Positions 42,068 to 50,945 of a DNA stretch of 64,000 nt are shown here, one piece after another. Source of the DNA: Mycobacterium sp. DL99. Lineage in GTDB: Bacteria; Actinomycetota; Actinomycetes; Mycobacteriales; Mycobacteriaceae. Where the stretch lies: contig NZ_SJOM01000007.1 in NCBI RefSeq assembly GCF_004762045.1, positions 1,269,672 to 1,333,671 on the forward strand, read 5' to 3'. Every line of letters begins with the position of its first letter. The first letter of the stretch is position 1. The notes beneath the pieces were generated by a model. That model searched no databases. It was not told where the DNA came from and was given only the letters and a program-made list of their open reading frames with translations. The position numbers and the translations under genes were made by a program.

Positions 42068-42760
42068 ATGGTCAAACAGGCGACCGCGGCACGGCGTGGT
42101 GTGGAGGGGCAGATAAACCGTTCGGTGATCCTGCAGGCTGCCCTTCGTCTTGTGGACCGCGACGGTGTCGACGGCCTGTCCATGCGCCGGCTCAGTGAGG
42201 AGGTCGGCCGGGATCCTGCCGTGCTCTACCGGCATGTGCCCAACAAGGCCGCTTTGCTCGATGGTGTCACCGAGATGGTGATCGGCCAGTTGCGCGTCGA
42301 CACCGCCGATCCCGATTGGGTCGGCCAGCTCCGTACGGTGGCGCGTGATTTTCGGCAGTTGGCTCTGGCGCACCCAAATGTGGTGCCGCTGATGGTAACT
42401 CGTCCGCTCGCCACCCCGTTGGGGCAGCGTCCGCCGGGAATGCTGCGGCCGCTGGAGGACGTCCTGACGCTGCTGACGGCGGCCGGATTCTCCGGGACCG
42501 ATGCCCTGCATATCTACCGAATGCTCTTCGGCTACCTGCACGGCCACATCCTCACCGAGTTGCAGGAGGTCGTCGAACGGCCAGAGGAGCCCGACGATGT
42601 GCTGCGGCTGGGTCTGCACCGACTGTCCATCACCGAGTTCCCACAGGTACGCGCACTGGCTTCCGCGCTGGGTTCCTACGACGGCGCAGCCGAACTCGAC
42701 CGCGGGCTCGACGTGCTGTTCACCGGGTTGGAGACCACCATGGGCTCACACCCCAGCTGA
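42068..42760 (+). CDS. TetR-family regulator with TetR_C-type effector domain
   Basis: 230 aa. The helix-turn-helix reads INRSVILQAALRLVDRDG then SMRRLSEEVGRDPAVLYRHV. The C-terminal domain (KAALLDGVTEMVIGQL, then ALHIYRMLFGYLHGHIL) resembles the TetR_C_1 group that includes tetracycline-responsive repressors. It is preceded by a 280-bp gap with a palindrome and followed by patatin and galactokinase genes after 210 bp with nothing recognisable except the dyad GGGTCACCGTGACCC (42810-42824). Target genes unknown. Confidence 0.88.
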   Translation: MVKQATAARRGVEGQINRSVILQAALRLVDRDGVDGLSMRRLSEEVGRDPAVLYRHVPNKAALLDGVTEMVIGQLRVDTADPDWVGQLRTVARDFRQLALAHPNVVPLMVTRPLATPLGQRPPGMLRPLEDVLTLLTAAGFSGTDALHIYRMLFGYLHGHILTELQEVVERPEEPDDVLRLGLHRLSITEFPQVRALASALGSYDGAAELDRGLDVLFTGLETTMGSHPS

Positions 42761-42972
42761 GGACTGTCCGGGGTCGGGGTGGTCCTCACGCAAGAGTGCT
42801 ACGGCGTCAGGGTCACCGTGACCCCGCCCGAGAACATCGAGTCATGCAGTTCGATGCGTGCCGGCACCCACGCCAGGCGAACAGGAGAACGTACAAACCG
42901 CCACCGACAAGTACGCGCCATGCGTCACGCGATCTGCGGCTGATTGTCAGGCAGGCGTGCCAAGCTGGGGCT

Positions 42973-44007
42973 ATGGCTGCGAATCGTTCCCCGCACCGTG
43001 CCGACCTCGTGCTCTCCGGGGGCGGGGTCAAGGGCATTGGCCTGGTGGGCGCCGTCGTCGCGCTCAAGGACGCGGGATACGCGATCGAGCGGATCTCGGG
43101 CACCTCGGCCGGCTCACTGGTCGGCGCGGTGGTGGCCGCGGCGGTGCATAGTAACGAGTTGACCAGTGACCAACTGCGCGAGTTGGCGCTGAGCGTGCCG
43201 TACCGCAAGTTTCGCGACAGTGGGCCGATCGAGCGCATCCCGGTGCTGGGCACGGCGTGGGGCCTGCTGTGCGAGACCGGTATCTATCGCGGTGACTTCG
43301 CGTACGACTGGATCCGCAGCGAGCTGAAGAATCTGGGCGTCAAGACCTTTGGCGATCTGGCCATCGACGACAAGAACCTACTGCCCGAGCGGCGCTACCG
43401 GCTGACGGTCACGGTGACCGACGTGACCACCGGGCAACTCGTGCGCCTGCCGTGGGACTACCGGCGAGTCTACGGACTGGACCCCGACGAGCAACTCGTC
43501 GCCGACGCGGTGCGGGCCTCGATGGCGATACCGTTCCTGTTCCACCCGGTGACGCTGAAAACCGCTGACGGGCAGGCGTGCACGCTCGTGGATGGCGGGG
43601 TGTTGTCGAACTTCCCGATCGACACCTTCGACCGTCCCGACGGCGCCGAGCCGCGCTGGCCGACGTTCGGGGTGACGGTGGTGCCGTACCTGCCCGCGCC
43701 GACGGCCGAGCAACTCATCCCCGGGTTGGGCATGTTGCGCTTCGGCCGCCCGACCTTTCTGGAAAGCCTGATCACCACCATGCTGGTCGGCCACGACCAG
43801 GCCTACCTCAGCCAGCCGTGGGTGAAGGTGCGTGCGATCCAGGTGGATTCGACCGACGTCGGGGTGCTCGACTTCGACATCACCCTCAATGAGGCCGAAG
43901 CCCTGTACGAGAAGGGCTACGCGGCGACGACGGAGTTCCTGTCCACCTGGGACTGGCCGGCCTACCTGGACCGCTTCCGCCGGGCCCATCGGGTGAATCG
44001 GCGCTGA
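42973..44007 (+). CDS. Patatin-like phospholipase
   Basis: 344 aa from ATG 42973. The oxyanion hole is SGGGVKGIG (15-23), the nucleophile S45 is in ISGTSAGSL, and the catalytic Asp is in LVDGGVLSNFPID. All elements of the Ser-Asp dyad are intact, so acyl-lipid hydrolase activity is expected. It has no signal peptide. Galactokinase begins 15 bp after its stop on the same strand, so the two may be cotranscribed, though no pathway link is evident. Confidence 0.9.
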   Translation: MAANRSPHRADLVLSGGGVKGIGLVGAVVALKDAGYAIERISGTSAGSLVGAVVAAAVHSNELTSDQLRELALSVPYRKFRDSGPIERIPVLGTAWGLLCETGIYRGDFAYDWIRSELKNLGVKTFGDLAIDDKNLLPERRYRLTVTVTDVTTGQLVRLPWDYRRVYGLDPDEQLVADAVRASMAIPFLFHPVTLKTADGQACTLVDGGVLSNFPIDTFDRPDGAEPRWPTFGVTVVPYLPAPTAEQLIPGLGMLRFGRPTFLESLITTMLVGHDQAYLSQPWVKVRAIQVDSTDVGVLDFDITLNEAEALYEKGYAATTEFLSTWDWPAYLDRFRRAHRVNRR

Positions 44008-44022
44008 CCGAGGAGTTCGGCT

Positions 44023-45108
44023 ATGACGGTCCGCTACTGTGCGCCCGGCCGGATCAATCTGATCGGCGAGCACACCGACTACAACTCCGGGTTCGCGCTG
44101 CCGATTGCATTGCCGCAGCGGACCTTTGTGGGTTTCGATCCGGACTCGTCGGGTGTGCTGTCGGTGTCGAGTGTGTTCGGTGACGCGCGGATCGGCCTGG
44201 ACACCGCGCCGGGAGGAGTGACAGGCTGGGCGGCGTACGTCGCCGGGGTGGTATGGGCCCTGCGGCGTGCCGGGATCGAAGTGCCGGGCGGGACCATGAC
44301 GATCACCAGCGACGTCGAGATCGGTTCGGGGTTGTCGTCATCGGCCGCGCTGGAATGCGGGGTGCTCGGTGCCCTGCTCACCGCGGCCGGTGTCGATCTC
44401 GATCGCGTCGCGCAGGCTCGGGTCGCCCAGCGGGCCGAGAACGAGTACGTCGGCGCGCCAACGGGACTGCTCGATCAGCTGGCGTCGTTGTTCGGCGCGC
44501 CGGGGGAGGCGATGCTGATCGACTTCCGCGACGTCACCGTGCAGCCGGTGCGCTTCGACCCCGAGGCCTCCAGGGTGGCCCTGCTGTTGATCGACTCGCG
44601 GGCCCGGCACGCGCACGCCGGTGGCGAGTATGCGGCGCGGCGGGCATCCTGCGAGCGGGCTGCCGCCGATCTCGGGGTGGCCTCGCTGCGTGAGGTGTCT
44701 GGCACGTCAGCGGTCGGGGCGGTGAAGGATCCGGTCGATGCCCGGCGCGCACGTCATGTGTTGACCGAGAACCAGCGGGTACTCGATTGCGTTGCCGCGA
44801 TGGAATTTTCGGACTTCGCCGCGGTTGGTGAGCTGTGGACCGCATCGCACGTCTCGATGCGCGACGACTTCGAGATCACCACCCCGAACCTCGACCTGAT
44901 CGCGGAAACTGCGGTTCGGGCGGGCGCGATCGGGGCCCGGATGACCGGTGGCGGGTTCGGCGGCTGTGTCATCGCGCTGGTACCGGATGCGCGGGTGGAT
45001 GCCGTCGGTGACGCGGTGGTCCAGGCGGTGCGCGATGCCGGATATCCGGAGCCGGCCATCACCAGGACACATGCGGGCGCCGGTGCGGGGCCGGTTACCG
45101 CAGCTTGA
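44023..45108 (+). CDS. galK: Galactokinase
   Basis: 361 aa, GHMP kinase family. The galactokinase signature is [19 protein letters not shown] at residues 8-26, the ATP-loop motif is [16 protein letters not shown] and motif 3 is [13 protein letters not shown]. It phosphorylates alpha-D-galactose at C1 (Leloir pathway). GAGGAG stands before the ATG. No galT or galE lies alongside. Its 3' end overlaps the convergent NYN gene by 14 bp. Confidence 0.93.
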   Translation: MTVRYCAPGRINLIGEHTDYNSGFALPIALPQRTFVGFDPDSSGVLSVSSVFGDARIGLDTAPGGVTGWAAYVAGVVWALRRAGIEVPGGTMTITSDVEIGSGLSSSAALECGVLGALLTAAGVDLDRVAQARVAQRAENEYVGAPTGLLDQLASLFGAPGEAMLIDFRDVTVQPVRFDPEASRVALLLIDSRARHAHAGGEYAARRASCERAAADLGVASLREVSGTSAVGAVKDPVDARRARHVLTENQRVLDCVAAMEFSDFAAVGELWTASHVSMRDDFEITTPNLDLIAETAVRAGAIGARMTGGGFGGCVIALVPDARVDAVGDAVVQAVRDAGYPEPAITRTHAGAGAGPVTAA

Positions 45109-45928
45109 CCAGCCGCGTCGTCGAACTCTCATCCAACTCGACCACATCGGAACGTGATCGCAGGAAATCACTGAACGACTTGAAGCCCAACGACTTCTCA
45201 TTGAAGGACGGGTCCATCCGCTTCATCTGCGCTTTGACCGCGGAGTTGTGTAGCCACTCGGCATCGTCCTTCTCCAGGCCGATCTGCAGGGCGCGGGTGA
45301 GCAGCGCGGTGGCCTCTGCCTGCGGATCGGGTTCTTCCTGCTTGCGGGTTCGCTTCTGCGGTTTGGGTTCGGGCTCGGTACTGAGAGAAGGGACGCCAGG
45401 CAGCGAGTCGTAGACGACGAACTCGTCGCACGCGGCGGCCAGCACCCGGCTGGAGGACCCGGCCACCCCGATGCCGACGACGTAGCGCCCCAGCCGTTTA
45501 CAGCGTTGGGCCAGGGGAATGTAGTCGGAGTCGCCGGCCACGATCACCACATGGGTGAGGTCGGGGAGCCGGAACATGTCCTCGACCGCGTCGACGGCCA
45601 GCCGGATGTCGGCGCCGTTCTTGCCATATGCGGCGGCGGGGAACAGCTGCACCAGGTCCACGGCACGGCCGACCAGCTGCTCGCGGTATCCGGCGTTGAG
45701 GTCGGCCGACCAGTCCGCGTATGCGCGGGTGAGCACCAGCGTGCCGAAGGACGAGGCGAAGTCGAGGATGGCACCGAGGTCGACGGTGGCCTTGGTGAGC
45801 TTGTCGGTCTCCAGGCCTTTGGCCTTGTCCTTTTGAAAAGAGTTGCGGCCGTTGACCTGGTCGTAACGGGAGATGACGATGTTGTCGAAGTCGAGGTAGA
45901 CCGCGACGCGGGTGTCGAGTTCGGTCAC
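45095..45928 (-). CDS. NYN-domain putative ribonuclease with C-terminal OST-HTH/LOTUS-like domain
   Basis: 277 aa from GTG 45928, one base after the stop of the ABC gene. The N-terminal PIN-like NYN domain carries the acidic metal-site residues: [24 protein letters not shown] and [13 protein letters not shown] charged linker with [11 protein letters not shown] leads to a helical C-terminal domain of about 75 residues like LOTUS/OST-HTH RNA-binding modules. It probably acts as an RNase or RNA-binding regulator. The tight coupling to a cyclic-nucleotide-regulated ABC transporter is notable. Confidence 0.8.
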   Translation of the reverse strand: MTELDTRVAVYLDFDNIVISRYDQVNGRNSFQKDKAKGLETDKLTKATVDLGAILDFASSFGTLVLTRAYADWSADLNAGYREQLVGRAVDLVQLFPAAAYGKNGADIRLAVDAVEDMFRLPDLTHVVIVAGDSDYIPLAQRCKRLGRYVVGIGVAGSSSRVLAAACDEFVVYDSLPGVPSLSTEPEPKPQKRTRKQEEPDPQAEATALLTRALQIGLEKDDAEWLHNSAVKAQMKRMDPSFNEKSLGFKSFSDFLRSRSDVVELDESSTTRLVKLR

Positions 45929-45929
45929 A

Positions 45930-46919
45930 TCAGTCCTCTGATTCGGATCGCCCGATGAGGTTTCGAGCGCCGGTGGGGCCGAGCAGTTCCCGGAATGCCT
46001 GCACCGTGTAGCCGATGACGGTGGCGTCCGTCTTGGCGCGTGCGGTGGCCGACCGGGGCAGGCTGAACAGCGGCCCCATCTCGCCGAAGTAGTCGCCGGG
46101 ACCGACGATTTTGATGACTTCCTCACCACCGCTGGCCAATTCGCGAGCGAGCTCGATGTCGCCGTCGGTGATGATGTAGATCAGATCGCCCATCTCGCCC
46201 TGCGCGAACAGCACCTCGCCGGCTTCGATGGTCACGGTTTCGGGGCCTTGATGCTCGACGGCAACGTGCGGGACGAGCTCCACCACCTGGTCGGCGAGCG
46301 GGAGGATGCGGGTGTCGTGGGTGGCGACGACAACGACGTGCTCACCGCTGGCGAGCTCACGGATGAGCCGGAGTACCTCCTCGACCTGGATGAAATCAAG
46401 GTGTGCAGTCGGCTCATCAGCCAGGATCAGCGGCGGATCGAGGGCGATCGCGCGGGCCACCGCGACGCGCTGTTGTTGTCCGCCGCTGAGATCGCCGGGG
46501 CGGTGGTGCAGTCGGTCCTCAAGGTTGACGCGGGTCAGCAGTTCCGTGGCGCGTTCGCGGGCTGCGTGCCTCGTTCTGCCGGCGGCGCGCAGCGGCACCA
46601 TCACGTTTTCCAGCGCGGTCAGGCTGGGTACGAGGTTGAAGGCCTGGAACACGATGCCGACAGTGTCGCGCCGGTAGTCCGACAGCTCCTTCTTGTTCAG
46701 GGTGGTCACATCGACATCGCCGAACTCGATGCGGCCCGCGGTCGGTTTGAGGATCCCGCCCAGGCAGGACAGGAGGGTGGTCTTCCCACAGCCGCTGGGG
46801 CCCAGCAGGATTGTCAGTGATCCGGCTGGAACCTCGAGGTCGAGTCCGTCGATCGGGCGCAGCGCGTAGCCGCCGCTGGAGTACTCCACGACGAGGTCTT
46901 TGACGAGTAGGTCGGCCAT
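45930..46919 (-). CDS. ABC transporter ATPase with a C-terminal cyclic-nucleotide-binding domain (Rv0073-like)
   Basis: 329 aa. MacB/LolD-type ATPase at residues 1-225: Walker A GPSGCGKTTLL, Q-loop VFQAFNLVPS, signature LSGGQQQRVAVARA, Walker B LILADEPTA, H-loop ATHD. Residues 235-320 are a CNB domain (GEVLFAQGEMGDLIYIITDG, then GPGDYFGEMGPLFSLPRSATARA with the phosphate-cassette pattern). The M. tuberculosis homologue Rv0073 has the same fusion. The tail suggests that cAMP or another nucleotide modulates the transporter. Operon: permease, this ATPase, NYN protein. Confidence 0.9.
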   Translation of the reverse strand: MADLLVKDLVVEYSSGGYALRPIDGLDLEVPAGSLTILLGPSGCGKTTLLSCLGGILKPTAGRIEFGDVDVTTLNKKELSDYRRDTVGIVFQAFNLVPSLTALENVMVPLRAAGRTRHAARERATELLTRVNLEDRLHHRPGDLSGGQQQRVAVARAIALDPPLILADEPTAHLDFIQVEEVLRLIRELASGEHVVVVATHDTRILPLADQVVELVPHVAVEHQGPETVTIEAGEVLFAQGEMGDLIYIITDGDIELARELASGGEEVIKIVGPGDYFGEMGPLFSLPRSATARAKTDATVIGYTVQAFRELLGPTGARNLIGRSESED

Positions 46920-46920
46920 G

Positions 46921-48075
46921 TCAGGGTCCTCGGAATGCCAGGGCAGGGTCGACGGTGACGGCGCGGCGCAGCCCGGCCACGCTGGCCAGCAGGCCGATCA
47001 CGACGGCGACGATGGGCAGCGCGATGAACGCCAGGGTGGGGACGTCGCAGCGCATCGGGAACGGCGGCCCGAGCACGAGTGACAGCCCCGCGCCCAGCAG
47101 GGCGGCGAGCAGGGCGACGGCGACGGCCTGCATCGCCAATCCGGCCATGATGGATCGGGTGGCCACGCCGACGGCCTTGAACACCGCGAAGTCGCGGGTG
47201 CGTTCCAGGGCGGACAGGTAGATCACCGAGCCGACGATCAGCGCCGCGACCGCCCACAGCAGGCCGGCCATCAAGCTCATCGCCTGGTTGGCGCCGCGCA
47301 GTGGGCGGACCATGTCGTCGATGGCGCCGGCCCGGTCGACGATGCGGAATTCTGGCGGTGCCGCGCCCGGGTTGCCGACGATGCCGACCGACGAGATCAG
47401 CTTCTGCCCGGAGAACAGCAGTTGTTGGGCGCCAGGCACCGTCAGGTAGATGTTGTCCTGGGCGGCCAGGGCGGTGAGGTCGTCGACCAGCCCGACGACG
47501 CGCAGTTTGGACGCGCCGACGTCGATATCGGCGCCGATCGGGCGGTCCATCGTCGTCGAGACCGCGACCTCGTCGGGGGCGTGGGGCGCCCGGCCGTCCT
47601 TCAATGCCGGAGTGCCGGGGCCCTGGTCCGGGACTCCGAACACGTTCACATTGCGCGGGGTGCCGCCGGCCGGGATGGTCGACGAGCCGTACACCAGTGG
47701 GACGGCTGTGACGACACCCGGAAGCTTGGCCGCCAGCTGAACTGAAGTGGGCGGCAACGGCGCCGAGCCGAGGAACGGGCCGGCTGCACCCGACTTGATC
47801 ATGAATGCGTCCAGGCCCAGGGCGTCGACACTGCGTTCGGCCTCGACGCGGAAGCCATGGGCCAGGCCCGTCAACACCAACGTCATGGCAAAAACCAACG
47901 CGGTGCCGACCGCGGCGATCATGAATCGCCGTCGCCGCCACTGCAGATCGCGTAACGCCGCGATCAACACGTCGGTGCCCCGCTCATCGTGTGTGACGTT
48001 ACCGAGGTGGGTGTGGCGGGTGGCGGTTATTGGGGCATTTGGTGAGGGGTGTGGGTGGCCAGTCGCGATCGTCAT
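46921..48075 (-). CDS. MacB/FtsX-type ABC permease (Rv0072-like)
   Basis: 384 aa. One N-terminal transmembrane helix (FMIAAVGTALVFAMTLVLTGLAHG), a large external domain (about residues 80-240) and three C-terminal helices, the FtsX/MacB arrangement. It precedes the ATPase by one base. Such mechanotransmission transporters drive export or extraction of lipids, peptides or cell-wall-hydrolase activation rather than solute import; the older label glutamine transporter for this family is doubtful. Confidence 0.88.
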   Translation of the reverse strand: MTIATGHPHPSPNAPITATRHTHLGNVTHDERGTDVLIAALRDLQWRRRRFMIAAVGTALVFAMTLVLTGLAHGFRVEAERSVDALGLDAFMIKSGAAGPFLGSAPLPPTSVQLAAKLPGVVTAVPLVYGSSTIPAGGTPRNVNVFGVPDQGPGTPALKDGRAPHAPDEVAVSTTMDRPIGADIDVGASKLRVVGLVDDLTALAAQDNIYLTVPGAQQLLFSGQKLISSVGIVGNPGAAPPEFRIVDRAGAIDDMVRPLRGANQAMSLMAGLLWAVAALIVGSVIYLSALERTRDFAVFKAVGVATRSIMAGLAMQAVAVALLAALLGAGLSLVLGPPFPMRCDVPTLAFIALPIVAVVIGLLASVAGLRRAVTVDPALAFRGP

Positions 48076-48200
48076 GGCAGCTGCGACGGATCGGCCGGGC
48101 CGGTTCGGGCGGTATGCGCGGCTGGGACATCGTCAAGATTCTTGACGATCTCTCCCGGCTGACTTTGACCACACAAATCCTCGCTCGGTCGCCGCCGGCG

Positions 48201-48492
48201 GTGACCGGTCTTGTGGCTGCCGCTCTGGCGACGAGCCCGGTGGCGGTGGCGTCGTCGTCGTGGACCATGCCGAATCTGATCGGGATGGATCTGCAGGGCG
48301 CACAGGTGCCAGTCGCTGACGGGCGCTCAGGTGTGGTTCAGCAGCTCGATCGATCTCACCGGCAAGGGCCGGGCCCAGATCAGCGACCGCAACTGGCAGG
48401 TGTGCAGTTCGACGCCGCCGGGGGCCAAGTTCTCGGCGGTGACCGACATCGACTTCGGCGTGGTGCGCATCAGCACGGAGAAGTGTCCGTGA
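48201..48492 (+). pseudogene. PASTA-like small secreted protein, disrupted copy A (5-nt deletion)
   Basis: Signal-like VTGLVAAALATSPVAVA, then SWTMPNLIGMDLQGAQ, identical to copy B at 54084. After GAQ the frame is lost: compared with copy B, 5 nt are missing around 48305-48312 (49 versus 54 nt over the same stretch). The rest of the protein (VWFSSSIDLTGKG... to TEKCP, stop at 48490) continues in another frame. The start could be GTG 48201 or an upstream ATG at 48113. Confidence 0.75.
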
Positions 48493-48503
48493 CGCTGTTA
48501 CTC

Positions 48504-48535
48504 ATGGGGCTCGAGGCCGTCGCTTCGAGCCCCAT
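48504..48535 (+). terminator. Hairpin after PASTA-like copy A
   Basis: Perfect 11-bp stem ATGGGGCTCGA (48504-48514) / TCGAGCCCCAT (48525-48535), 10-nt loop, 12 bp past the old stop codon. Probably the terminator of the disrupted gene. Confidence 0.65.
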
Positions 48536-48602
48536 GATTCTCTGAGTCGGTAGTAGGCCGGCCCGCTTTAATCTGGTTGACGACGGAACCGGGGGGGACC
48601 AG

Positions 48603-49781
48603 ATGTTGCGAGCGATCGTGTGTACGTCCGTGCTGTTGGCATTCGGTGTATCGGTGACGGCGTGCCGCACTCAGGCTGCCCCACCCGTTCAATCGCCCGC
48701 CGGCACTGCGCCAGTGCATCCGGATCAATCGAAGGTCTTCTTTCCGGGGACGGTGCAGACCTACGGGCTCGACCTCACACCGACCGACCAGGACCACCTG
48801 GCCGAGTTGTACGCGGTTCGTCAGATCGATCCGTGCGGCTTCGTCGACCGGAAAGCCCTGGAAGACAACGGCCACAAGGACTTCAGCTATACCTACACCG
48901 CCGCGCACGCGATCGCGGTGGAGGGCGTGTCCCCGGTGTTCCCGATCGGCGGAGACGGCTGCACGATCGCCTTCCCGTCGATGACGGTGGGCCTCGAACT
49001 CTCGGTCGCAGCGGGTGAGCGTCGGGGCAATGACATGCAATTCGGCCCCGACCCTGCGCACCCGGGTGTCATGCAGCGGACGTCGATGTGCACGTTCCGC
49101 GCCCCGATTCCACTGACGGGGTTGGAAGGCGCGCCCGCGTCGATGCGCGATCCCGTGCTCGAGGTGACTCCGATCAACATCGCCGATGGACGGGTGGAAT
49201 TCGACGACTTCGCGCTGTGTGAACTCGGTGGCGTGATCGCGGGTGGCGTCGCGGCACACGTCGAAACGAACGGGGTGCCGGTGCATTCCGACAAGTCCTC
49301 AAGTGCTACGCGGTTTCTCACTGCCGATCCGTGTGCCGCTGCGGCGGACGTTCACGCGGTGAGCTTCAAGTGGTGGGAACCCAATCCAGAGGCGCAGTGG
49401 CCGACCACCTGGCGGCATCCCAGTGTCTGTGAGCTGCAACGGGAAAAGGCCGCTGACGGCCCCGCGGCCCGGTCGGCCATCGTCAAGTACGGGCTCGCCG
49501 TCTGGTCCGACGATGTTGTCCAGTCTCCGTCAGGCAATGTTCCTGTCCGCAGCGAGCAGGACGGTGTGCAACTGCTCGACTTCAGTTCTGCCGACTCACC
49601 CAGCTGTTCCGTCATCGCCAAGACCGATGTCACCATCGAACCGACCGACGTCCAAACCGGTGCACCCGACCTGGCGCCACCAATTCCCGTGGTCTCGGTC
49701 TGGCTGAACGCGCCCGCGGGGGAGAACTGCGGTGACAGCGCCAAGCGGGTGGCACTCGCGGCTGTCCAGCGTGCCAGCTGA
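48603..49781 (+). CDS. Lipoprotein, DUF3558-like
   Basis: 392 aa. Signal peptide with lipobox (SVTAC, Cys21). The mature protein contains two similar halves, each with DPCGFVD/DPCAAA-like starts and paired Cys (DGCTIAFP, TSMCTFRA, HPSVCELQ, SPSCSVIA), resembling two DUF3558-type domains in tandem. GGGGGG-rich sequence precedes the ATG and no clean Shine-Dalgarno was found. It is envelope-anchored; role unknown. It converges on the membrane-protein gene at 49789 with a 7-bp gap. Confidence 0.72.
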   Translation: MLRAIVCTSVLLAFGVSVTACRTQAAPPVQSPAGTAPVHPDQSKVFFPGTVQTYGLDLTPTDQDHLAELYAVRQIDPCGFVDRKALEDNGHKDFSYTYTAAHAIAVEGVSPVFPIGGDGCTIAFPSMTVGLELSVAAGERRGNDMQFGPDPAHPGVMQRTSMCTFRAPIPLTGLEGAPASMRDPVLEVTPINIADGRVEFDDFALCELGGVIAGGVAAHVETNGVPVHSDKSSSATRFLTADPCAAAADVHAVSFKWWEPNPEAQWPTTWRHPSVCELQREKAADGPAARSAIVKYGLAVWSDDVVQSPSGNVPVRSEQDGVQLLDFSSADSPSCSVIAKTDVTIEPTDVQTGAPDLAPPIPVVSVWLNAPAGENCGDSAKRVALAAVQRAS

Positions 49782-49788
49782 GCGTTGT

Positions 49789-50844
49789 TTACCGCCTGCA
49801 TTCGTCGAGCAGCTGCGTATCCGCGTCGACCAGTCGATGAACGATGTTGAGGTAACTCATTTGTCGGATGCCGATCTCGCCGTTGGACATTCCGGGTGTG
49901 CGGGCCTGCTTGACGATGTCGACCGCCTCAGCCGACAGGTCACTGATCTGTTGCAGATGCCGGCCGAGCGCCGGGTCGTCGACCCGATCGGCATTACGGC
50001 CCAATTGAGCTGACCACGCTCGGTACTCGGACAGGTCTGGACCGCCGGGGGCGATCCGGCCGGGGTCGAGAAGATCCTGGTGGTCACTGATGTAGCCCAC
50101 CACTGTCCGCGCGGTGCGGCAGTCGCGGCCGGAAACGTGGCTGAGCCAAGCGGTTGCGAGTCCGGCTGCGACAACCAACACGAGGACCAGACCGACTCGA
50201 AGCCAGCGCTGACGGGCCGTCGGTACCGCAGGCGCCACGGCCTGAGCGACCGCGGCGGCGACCTCTGGATCGGCGTCGGCCGCGGCACGCAACCGTGCCA
50301 GATGTGGCTCGCGGCGACGCCGGGCCCATTCCGGCCACACCTGGAGGACGACCAACACCACGGCGAGACCCAGATAGGTCAGCCCCAGCCGCGGCCGGTC
50401 CGCGACGAATTCGAGGACCGGAAGCAGAACCGCGAACAATCCGATGAGCACCCAGCTGAGACGGCGACGCGCCGGGGTGACACGGTTCCGATATGCGTGG
50501 GCGAGGTCGGTGGCCCGCACGGTCGCAGTCAGGACGGCCCGGTCAGTGGGTATCGGTTCGCCGCGTACCGCACGGGCGACAGCGGTGCGTTGCGGCGCGG
50601 TGAGCCCGTTCAGCACGGTGGCGTAGGTGTTGACGACGGGCTGGGTGAGCAGGGTGATCGGGATGCCGGCCAGCAGCCCGAACACGGCCAGGCCGGACAC
50701 CATGACCCAGGCCGGCCATGGTGTCCACCAAAGGTATTGCGGCTGCAGTACTGCCCAGCAGAACAGCAAGGACCACACCGTCATCCACGCCGACGTGACG
50801 AGCCAACGAGCCCACCACGGGGCGATGTTGTACCAAACCCACAA
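49789..50844 (-). CDS. Membrane protein of unknown function
   Basis: 351 aa. Two N-terminal transmembrane helices rich in Trp (WWARWLVTSAWMTVWSLLFCWAV), a cytoplasmic middle domain with GLTAPQRTAVARAV, two more hydrophobic helices (LSWVLIGLFAVLLPVLEFV, YLGLAVVLVVLQVW), a fifth helix near residue 220, then an external helical domain ending MSYLNIVHRLVDADTQLLDECRR. The last 38 residues are echoed by a gene remnant at 54500. No family recognised. It lies downstream of the kinase gene on the same strand. Confidence 0.7.
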   Translation of the reverse strand: MWVWYNIAPWWARWLVTSAWMTVWSLLFCWAVLQPQYLWWTPWPAWVMVSGLAVFGLLAGIPITLLTQPVVNTYATVLNGLTAPQRTAVARAVRGEPIPTDRAVLTATVRATDLAHAYRNRVTPARRRLSWVLIGLFAVLLPVLEFVADRPRLGLTYLGLAVVLVVLQVWPEWARRRREPHLARLRAAADADPEVAAAVAQAVAPAVPTARQRWLRVGLVLVLVVAAGLATAWLSHVSGRDCRTARTVVGYISDHQDLLDPGRIAPGGPDLSEYRAWSAQLGRNADRVDDPALGRHLQQISDLSAEAVDIVKQARTPGMSNGEIGIRQMSYLNIVHRLVDADTQLLDECRR

Positions 50845-50945
50845 CGGACGACGTCCTTTCGACGGATGGCGCTGCGTTCAGCAGACTTCCTGCGATTGTG
50901 ACATCGCTCGTCGAGGGCTGGTTGCGCCAAATTTCCGTTACCAGG

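Noticed and set aside
42796..42972. Extended N-terminus of the patatin
   Set aside because: The added residues are Arg-rich and unrelated to the family; the fold begins a few residues after ATG 42973.
45930..46919. Glutamine importer ATPase (traditional name of this family in M. tuberculosis)
   Set aside because: The partner permease is of the MacB/FtsX type, which does not import amino acids, and no solute-binding protein is nearby.
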